Source: Oikopleura dioica
Taxonomy: Eukaryota; Chordata; Appendicularia; Copelata; Oikopleuridae
Length of the DNA stretch: 64,000 nucleotides
Direction: 5' to 3'
NCBI GenBank assembly: GCA_907165135.1
Contig: OU015567.1
Coordinates: 1,679,001 to 1,743,000, forward strand
How positions within the stretch are numbered: position 1 is the first letter of the stretch; every line of letters begins with the position of its first letter. The notes below the pieces were generated by a model, which saw only the letters and a program-made list of their open reading frames with translations, was not told where the DNA came from and did not search any database. Made by a program: the position numbers and the translations under genes. Of the stretch, positions 56,829 through 64,000 are shown in pieces.

Positions 56829-58115
56829 TTAGAAAAATTGGAAGAAAGCAAGAGCAAGAACTGTGAGTGAAGCAAAAGTCGACAAAGCGGAGGAAACAGC
56901 AGTGTAGAGCGTAATTTCGCGGCCTTCGACTGGCTGGACGTTTCGGAAGTTTTTGACGAGGGAAGTGTCGCTTGAGTCTTTGGTCATCACCTGAAGGATT
57001 AAGTCGGCTGAAGATTTTATTGAATAAGACTTACAATCATGTGATCGTAGGTTTCTTTGCTGATGGTGATCGGGTCAACAAAAACTGTCTGAAAAATTAT
57101 TTTACTAAGATGCTCAAAATAATAGATAATATAGTCATACGATATAGTTCCATCAAATGAAATACCCAAACAACGGCTTCTTGGCATTTAGGAGTAGTCA
57201 GACTTCCAAGATATCTTAAATAAATAAAATCAGGAAAATAAAACGAAGTTGAAAGTTACCGGAAAAATTGAGAAGTGTCAGCATTGTTGACAAAGAGTTC
57301 CATCAAGCTCTTATCCTGAGGATTGACCTGTGCGTCCATTTCTTGAACATTTTCGTCGACGTCCTTTTTGATCAATCGATCGAGCTCATGGTCATCTAGA
57401 AGCATTTTCTTGCTAAGAAATAATTGTTTTTTTTTCTTACCTGAAGCGTCGTTTTCGCTCTCTTTTTCGATGAAAAATCCAAGAACTGCGAGCCCATCAC
57501 CTTTCCCGACGGCTTCGTCAAAAGAATTACAGACTTAGTTAAGATGCAGGATCCTTTCGATAAGACCTACCCCATATTTCGTGTTCCAGTGAACAAGATG
57601 AGCTTCAGCATCGAACTGCTTATCATCCATTTCGTGTTCAGAACCAGGCTCAGAATCGCTGCCCCAGTGAATATGCCAAGAGTGGAACTTGTAGTTGTCA
57701 TCGTCGCCGAAGGTGTCGCTGTGCATGTGCATACTGTAAACAATTGTTTATATCCTTCATCATTTTAAAAATTTACTCAGTGTTGGTAGTCGCGACGATG
57801 GAATGACCGTTATTTGCAATTGTCCAATCTGCCTTTTCATCGTAATTTTTGAATTTCCATGCCCCCGCGGCTTTGGCGGTTGCAGTTATCGTTTCTGAGA
57901 TTTCTTACAAACGAAATTTTTTATATATACTTACGAAGATTAATTGGAGACTGACGAGTTCCATTTACGCATTTCTCATCGTTCCAGCTATCTCCCTGGT
58001 CTTTATCAGCATAAAAAATAAGCTGCCAAAAATTTGATCCTCTTTCTTTTTATACCATTCCTTCATAACCCCAATCGGCAGCTTGAGTTACCGCTAGAAT
58101 GCTAAACACTTTCAT
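56829..58115 (-). CDS. Alpha-carbonic anhydrase, secreted and membrane-anchored
   Basis: About nine minus-strand exons from ATG 58115. Signal peptide MKVFSILAVTQAA precedes DWGYEG and C-VNGTRQSPINL. The three zinc-binding histidines are present in FHSWHIHWGS and EAHLVHWN, with the gate GSEHEMD, DGLAVLGFFIE, RYLGSLTTPKC, and VVWTVFVDPITISKE. The C-terminus ends in about 25 hydrophobic residues (SALSTFASLTVLALAFFQFF), consistent with a GPI anchor or transmembrane tail, as in vertebrate CA4 and CA12. It catalyses CO2 hydration at the cell surface. The short intron near 57560 is best read as 36 bp (donor after TATGGGGTAG) to keep frame. Confidence 0.92.
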
Positions 58116-58628
58116 CTCTTGAGTTTTTTATTCTTTCAAAAGTTTGAACTTTCAAAAACTTAAAAATAAAAGTCTCAAAACCTCTCGACGGGCTCAATTT
58201 CTGAGTGAGTGAGCAAGTCCTTTTCAAAAATTGAAAGTCGAAAAAATTTCGCTCTGGTGGCGCCCCAAAGATTTTTATCGGGCGCTTCTCGATTGAGATG
58301 TTTTTGCTGAGGACAAAATCGTTCGTTATTTTTTTTTTCTTGGGAGTCGGGGTGAAACCACAGGGTCTTTTCAGGAGTAAGAAAGAATGGGCGAAGCAGC
58401 TTTCAGCAGAGGGAACAAAGATGGGGCTTCGTTCATAAATGCCCTTGGTGGAATTTGCTGTTTCTAGGTCAAGTTCAGATTTTCGGAATCAGATGCAAAA
58501 CGTCGACGAGTTTCATTCGAAACGTATCTGCGAGAGTCAAGTTCTGCCTATCGATTTCTTGGGCATCAAAAATTCATCGTGCTTACACTTTGCGCTAGAA
58601 TCGATTCCAACCATGATTTGTAGAAATC
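58116..58628. other. Divergent intergenic region
   Basis: Head-to-head spacer between the carbonic anhydrase and kinase genes; promoters of both are expected. No clear motif seen. Confidence 0.5.
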
Positions 58629-60651
58629 ATGCTAAAGATTCTCTATCTTCTGAGTTTTTCCTTTGCCAATTCCGAAGTTTGTGAGCTTTTTGAATGGATA
58701 AAAACCGAGCAGAGAAGCTATATTCTGGCAGAGATTGGGTCGAAGTTGGAGATTGACTGTACTTCTTCCTGGGGAAAGGGAGAGATCTTCAAGTCAGGAG
58801 TAGAGGAGAAAATCAACCACGAAGTCCTCCAAATCGAGAATCTCGAACTCCATCATTTCGGCGAATATATATGCAGAGCAGAATGCGGCGGGGTAGTGAA
58901 ATGGAAAAGCATCAAAGTTGAGCGACAAAAGCGATTCTTCAGAAGGCCCGATGTGCAAATTGGCTACAAACTCGTATCAAAAGAAGGAGAGAACTTTACG
59001 AATACCTTTATCAAGGAAGACTTGGTTCCTGCCTATAATAACGACAATGGACTCTACTGGACAAATCAAACCGTTATTTTAGGTCGGGTTAAAAGGAAAG
59101 GCTCTCGGTATATTCCGTCAATGACGGACTGTCAGACTAACGCTTCAAATCCATAAAAATTAGCTTTATTTTACGATTTCGATTCCTACGGTAGATTTTG
59201 AGACTGATAGCCTCTAGCCTAGATGGTTTCTCGCCCAACTTGCGTCTCATAAATAACCTGACCCATTTTCCCCGTAGGAATCAATGCAATCCTCAAAATC
59301 GTAGAAAAAAGGGCGCGCAGTTTTCATCAAAACAACCCAATAAAGTCTGTGTTGTTTTCGCCGACCCACTTCCTTACATCAATTTCAACGTCTCTTCCAA
59401 TGGCAAGCTCAAAACCGGCTCGTTCATCGCCAAAAATGTCGTCTACACTTGGAATCTTTACGAAAAAACTGACAAAATTTTCTTCAATTGCTCTGCTTCC
59501 AATGCTTTTGGGATGACCTTCAATGGCGGAATGTTGTACCGAATTCAATCGTTTCAGGAGATTCTTGTTGAGTTCATTCCTGTTTGGCTCCCTCCATTGA
59601 CGCTCTTTGCATTTGCGTTTTGCTTGTTCTTCGACGGCTGGAGAAGATACCAAAATGTTTTCAAATATGAGCTCGTCCCGCTCAAACAAGAAAATTTCCA
59701 CCTTCGGCGAGTTGGCTACTGGTTTGGTTCCATCCCTCCTTATGCCAAGATTTACAACTCATCGAGCATCGAACTGGTTGAAATCATAGACGAGGGCTTT
59801 TTTGGCTCCGTTTTCTTGGCAATCTTGGAGAAGAAGAGAAAATGCGTTGTGAAAATGTCGAAAGAAGAGGAAGGAAATTTGTTGGAGGAGATAAACTTGA
59901 TGTGCAGAATTTCGGACCATGGGAATATCGTTCAGTTGATTGGTGTTTTTGTAGATTCGCAGGTAAGTCACATGATACGAATTTAACCATCAACTTTTTC
60001 AGGACAAAAGAAGTAAGGGCCTTCCACTCCCAGTTCTAGAGCACGCGCTTTACGGAAACCTCCGATGTTTTCTCCGTTTTCAGCGTGGTCTCATCGACAA
60101 CACAAAATCCCAACTTCCGAAGATCTCCATCAAACCCCCGTTTCTTCATCAAAAAGCGCTTGAAATCGCCCAAGGAATGGCACATCTGCAAAAGTTCAAA
60201 ATCGTCCACGGCGATTTGGCCGCTCGAAATGTCCTCGTTTTCGAAGATTTGACGGTCAAGATTTCGGACTTTGGAATGTCGAAAAAACTCTCGCAGAATT
60301 ACTACAGAAAGACTTCGAAGGGCATGCTTCCTTTCAAATGGATGGCTCCGGAAAGTCTCCGCGACGCGATTTTTACGGAGAAATCGGACGTCTGGAGCTT
60401 TGGAATTACGATTTGGGAGATTTTCACCCTCGGAGAAACTCCTTACGCTGCCTTGACGGCCGATGAAATTCTTCCTCACTTGAACTCTGGCTCTCGACTT
60501 GAGGTCTGTCTTTATTTTTTAATAAGGAACTGCATGTTTTTAGATATTGGAGAATATGCCAAGAGATTTGTTGGAAAGCTGCTGGCAGAAAAATCTCGTC
60601 GATCGACCATCTTTTGAAGAAATTTTGGATATTTATTTGACACAAATTTGA
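58629..60651 (+). CDS. Receptor tyrosine kinase with Ig-like ectodomain
   Basis: Four exons (58629-59107, 59278-59962, 60003-60503, 60544-60651) give 590 residues. Signal peptide MLKILYLLSFSFANS; a first Ig-like region with paired cysteines (EIDCTSSWG...GEYICRAEC) and a second (FFNCSASNAFG); a transmembrane helix (FIPVWLPPLTLFAFAFCLFF); then a kinase domain: glycine loop IIDEGFFGSVFLA, lysine in CVVKMS, catalytic loop HGDLAARNVL, DFGMSKK, PFKWMAPESL, SDVWSFGITIWEIFTLGETPY. The loop has HGD where most kinases have HRD, and the first Gly of the glycine loop is Asp. AARN and the Ig ectodomain point to the FGFR/PDGFR/VEGFR-like group. The exact subfamily is open. Confidence 0.87.
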
Positions 60652-60873
60652 GCTCAAAGCTTGATTTTTATCAAAAACTTATAATAAATAATGACGTTTT
60701 CGGTTCGACTTGTGCAGATTTCGCTCCGTCGATCTACGACCATAACCATTATCATCATGTTTGACGTTAAATTCAACAGGGGATGAGCTTGATCACCATT
60801 CTGTTTCCAAGATACAAATCACTCTTCTGTTGCAGATGAGCGCAAAATAGAAGCATTTGAGCAAACATCGAAA

Positions 60874-61026
60874 ATGAAAATTTTTGCGTTTTTTTTCGTG
60901 CTCTCGTTTGGGTTGAAAACTGATGATTTCTTGCTGAATCTTCTCAAATCAAAGATTGATCGAAAGTGGAGAAACCCGGCTGTGCGAAAAATTGTCAAAC
61001 CAAACCTGTACGAAATGTTTTTCTGA
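60874..61026 (+). CDS. Short secreted peptide, copy 1 (50 aa)
   Basis: Single-exon frame: MKIFAFFFVLSFGLKTDDFL starts with a signal peptide, followed by LLNLLKSKIDRKW, a basic segment VRKIVKPN and a C-terminal EMFF. It is the same length as a second copy 545 bp downstream and identical to it at most positions. No cysteines; basic and amphipathic mature part, like an antimicrobial or neuropeptide precursor, but no family match is known. Confidence 0.65.
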   Translation: MKIFAFFFVLSFGLKTDDFLLNLLKSKIDRKWRNPAVRKIVKPNLYEMFF

Positions 61027-61418
61027 AAATTAACAAGAAAAAACAAAGCTTTTTATTCTTGTTACGAATATGTTATACAAACTTGGACACAGTCGAAAGA
61101 ACCGTCGGTATTTCGTTTTATAAATTACAGTCCTCCATCAAAAAAGGAGTGAAAGTATAGTATCACAGACATAATGGCAAAATAGAGCGTAGAAGATGCT
61201 ATTTTGTAATGAATTATTGATAATTTGCGCAGATTTTCTCCTCGATCACCAAAAATTACCATTATGATAATTTCTTATATAACAATTCATTATAAAATCC
61301 GTCCTATGACGCCCATTCCACCCTGTTTCCGAGACTCGAAAACAGAATTATTTATTCTAATCAGTCTTCATTTCCCTTTATAACCCGAGCACAGAGAAAT
61401 TAGAACAAACAGCGAAAA

Positions 61419-61571
61419 ATGAAGATCTTTGCTTTTTTCTTCACGTTTTCCTTTGCCTTGAAAACTGACGATTTCTTGCTCAATCTGCTCAAATCAAAAC
61501 TTGATCGAAGATGGAGAGCTCCGACTTCGAGGAAAATTGTCAAACCAACTTTGTCCGAACTTTTTTTCTAA
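61419..61571 (+). CDS. Short secreted peptide, copy 2 (50 aa)
   Basis: MKIFAFFFTFSFALKTDDFL, then LLNLLKSKLDRRW, RKIVKPTLSELFF. Differences from copy 1 are mostly conservative or at third codon positions (for example LLKSK, KIVKP coded by different codons), which indicates selection on the protein. AATAAA follows the stop at once. Confidence 0.68.
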   Translation: MKIFAFFFTFSFALKTDDFLLNLLKSKLDRRWRAPTSRKIVKPTLSELFF

Positions 61572-61663
61572 ATAAAATCTTCAAAAAAAAAAACCTGAAA
61601 ATCCGATGTTTATTTATATATGAATTAACAAGCTGAAAGACACAGAAATGAGAAAATATACAG

Positions 61664-62622
61664 TCAGTCCTTTTTACGATGCTTTTCCAACTTTTTCATT
61701 TGCCTACACGAGTTTTCATAAATGCACATTGTCATGATCATAAACTTCAGGAGCGCGTAGAAAAACATGCAGACTAGAAATGTCGGAAATGCAGTTTTTG
61801 AACTCAGTGAAGCGGCGTTCTTTTTGTAGTTTCTCTGGCTCGTCGAGGCGTTTTCAAGCTCAAGTTGCTCCAAAATCTTGTGTGTTTCCGGCATATGATC
61901 GATGAACTTCAATTATTTTTTTATTATTGAAATGATGAAAAAGATTCGCGTATGAATGATCTAATAAGGCCGTCGTTAAAATGGCTTAAGGTGGTAGATA
62001 TCAAGAATCGGATTTGCTGTCAGTGCTTTCTCAAATTTTTAACATAGTGACCCCCTTATTTTTTCGGCTCAAAATTTATTTCAGGCAATTATCTCTTTCC
62101 TATGGAAAAAGCGCGTCTTATATTTAAAACCCGTTAAGACCCTGACTCAGGGTCATCCTGAGACTCAGGGCTTGAGTCAGGTTTTTGGACAGGTTGCCTA
62201 CAGTAGCCTAACTGTAGCCTTAGTGGAGAAGCAAGCGAGTGGGAAAAGATTTCGTTTAACATTTACCTGATTAAAATCCTTATCATGCTCATTGCAAGTC
62301 AGCTTCCCATCCGGGTGTCTCTCACACTTGACTTTTGGAAACTCTTCGATTTGCACATTCTCAATGCCCAGCATCTTAATGTCTTCCGCCCTCAATTCTC
62401 TCACGAAAGAAACATCCGTGTTGATGCCATCTATTTTCAGTGTCCCTTTGCATTCTCCGCGTAGAATCTTCTGTTCCATATTTTTTCTGAAAAAAAATGA
62501 AAATCTACAAAGTAAGCAGCTCTGAAATTGGGCAAAAGTTTATTAGGAGTACGCTCTGTTGGCTGGTCTGAGCGTCGAACATCGTAAATTTGGACGTTTC
62601 GCCCTTTTACGTTCAGAGTCAT
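61664..62622 (-). CDS. Small protein with C-terminal transmembrane anchor
   Basis: Exons 62622 to about 62555, 62486-62267 and 61906-61664 give about 175 residues. The first junction is in frame with a GC donor; alternatively translation starts at ATG 62479. The centre (GECKGTLKIDGINTDVSF, CERHPDGKLTCNEHD) has two pairs of cysteines; the last exon has a single hydrophobic helix (FPTFLVCMFFYALLKFMIM) and a basic tail (RQMKKLEKHRKKD). The intron 61907-62266 contains a hairpin repeat. Family not recognised. Confidence 0.55.
62136..62202. repeat. Dispersed hairpin repeat, copy 9 (rearranged)
   Basis: CCCTGACTCAGGGTCATCCT, then CTTGAGTCAGGTTTTTGGAC and AGGTTGCC: the core palindrome is duplicated in place of the left arm. 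Lies in an intron of the adjacent small gene. Confidence 0.7.
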
Positions 62623-64000
62623 TCACTGGTTTTTATGTTCAAGGCTTCTTAGGGGAAATATATAATGAGTAGATGAACGTATTTTCGAAAAGTTGAATGT
62701 CCTAAAAAAAGTTTTCGAAAATTTTTCTGATGATTTTGACGCCTTAGGGCTCTACTATTTGATTAAAAAGACTTACGGGATTCGAAACATCCCTCTTTTC
62801 TCTAGAAATGATTGAAGGCACGCTGAAAAAGCGTTAACCCAGAGAAAGACAAGCGGTATAAATAAGTCACGTTCGTTGTTTTCTCCTACCTCGTGAAGCT
62901 TGTTTTATTGTCTTGTCTCTAACTCTTTCTTTTACTTTTTTAATTATTTATTCCGACCATTAAGAAACGCATCAATTTATCAACTCTAGCACAAAAAACC
63001 TAGTTGAGCTTGACTTGTCGTTATCACCTCGAGCAATTATCGGTAACCAAGCGGAAACAAAACTTGAAAATACACTTGCTCCCGTGGGAAACAGCCATAC
63101 AGTTGGTCATGTGTTAGTTAACAATTTTTACGATGGTTTTTACAAATGGTCCTTGATATAAATTACCTGATAGATTACCGAAGTCTGGATCAATTGAAAT
63201 TCACTCTAAATTTGTACTCTTAATTAATAAGTTCGTTCTCAAGGTTGATTATGGTCAAAATGGAGCGGTGAAAAACGATACCGCCCGTGACTCGCGTATT
63301 CTGAGCGCTACGTGGCTCTATTTTCAGAAACCGTCTGCGCACCACGAGGTAGGTTTTGCATGTGTTGCTGTTCGTGTTTCACCCCCGCGAGAGTTTCAAA
63401 GTAATAATTTTGCCGTAAGCTCTTTTCCATCTAAGAAATCAAGGATCCAACTAAATAAATTAATGCCGAAATGATAATTATTCGACACTACAATATCGTA
63501 CTGTTAAAACAGTTTCAACTTGAAGCTTTCAAGCTAAATCAATATTCAATTTTACGGTTTGATTCATAAATGTTCCGGTCGTCCAAACTCAGCAAGTAAC
63601 AATCGATTTTTATTTCATATAAGGACGACAATAAGCCGAAAGATTTCACTTTTGTTAATGAAATAACAGTTAAAAGTAACTACACATTTATTGGATAAAA
63701 AAGAAGTACAATGCAAGAAATTTTCTGCTAAGAAGAAACTTCTTTTAGAGAGCTTGAAACCACACTGTCACTTTGAAAATGAATCGTTAAAATAAGCTTC
63801 AATTCCATTTAGGTCCCAGGTACTTCGGTAATGAATTCATTGATAGAATATTCTTATATAAATAATTATGCTCAAAATTCTGTATGCTATAAATGAAACG
63901 TTACCCTCTCATATTTTTGCGTCAACTTAAGCGTTAAAAGATATATAAATAATATGACAAAAACGTTATAACTTATAAGAGACTCGTATATTGTTCTGCT
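62623..64000. other. Right edge, no gene seen
   Basis: AT-rich. GGTATAAATAAG near 62850 is a TATA-like box that could belong to a gene or RNA starting around 62880, but no coding frame with splice sites could be followed to the end of the window. Confidence 0.45.

Noticed and set aside
1-64000. CRISPR arrays, bacterial operons, Shine-Dalgarno sites, phage genes
   Set aside because: Spliced genes, metazoan families and a eukaryotic tRNA with internal promoter boxes show nuclear animal DNA; no spaced direct-repeat array was seen.
1-64000. Spliced-leader RNA gene
   Set aside because: No repeat unit resembling a larvacean spliced leader followed by a donor site was found, although trans-splicing is suspected for the cassette genes.

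Overview
This is a gene-dense nuclear window from an animal, most likely a larvacean tunicate (Oikopleura-like). The reasons are metazoan families (class B GPCR, IFI44-like GTPase, LRGUK, CDK2AP1/DOC-1, SLCO, ZDHHC), a gene roughly every 2.5-3 kb on both strands, introns mostly of 36-60 bp, genes separated by tens of bases, a gene inside an opposite-strand intron, and splice junctions that only keep frame if GA-AG or GC-AG introns are allowed. The species assignment is inference. All gene models were joined by hand from reading frames and splice sites; long introns and first exons are the least certain parts.

Left part (1-15.7 kb): an uncharacterised type II membrane/secreted protein; a TTAA-flanked inverted-repeat element; a CIA30/NDUFAF1-like gene; a discoidin-domain gene; two large secreted Thr-rich modular proteins (TSP1/SRCR, and CCP-like with a long C-terminal domain); then on the minus strand a multi-pass membrane protein whose last exon is split by a hAT-type MITE, and a somatomedin-B/Thr-rich secreted protein. 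A tRNA-Ser(GCT) follows.

Middle (16-45 kb): a hairpin-rich intergenic region, a 14-exon secretin-family (class B) GPCR, LRGUK with an antisense CDK2AP1 gene nested in one intron, an SLCO transporter with Kazal loop, mitochondrial-type NADP isocitrate dehydrogenase, and downstream of it a tandemly duplicated two-gene cassette packed like an operon. Then come an IFI44-like GTPase (minus), a short secreted peptide, a CUB protein, and a ZDHHC9/14/18-type palmitoyltransferase.

Right part (45-64 kb): a Gln/Ser-rich coiled-coil nuclear-type protein, a CREB/ATF-like bZIP, three paralogues of a secreted protein family sharing a closely conserved promoter, a small secreted protein, an alpha-carbonic anhydrase with C-terminal hydrophobic anchor, an Ig-domain receptor tyrosine kinase, two tandem 50-residue secreted peptides, and a small C-terminally anchored protein.

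A dispersed hairpin repeat (half-site CGGCAACCTGTGTAGAAA plus CCTGAGTCAGG) occurs at nine sites, several inside introns. Together with the hAT-type MITE and the TTAA-flanked element it suggests that small inverted-repeat transposons have contributed much of the non-coding sequence here.
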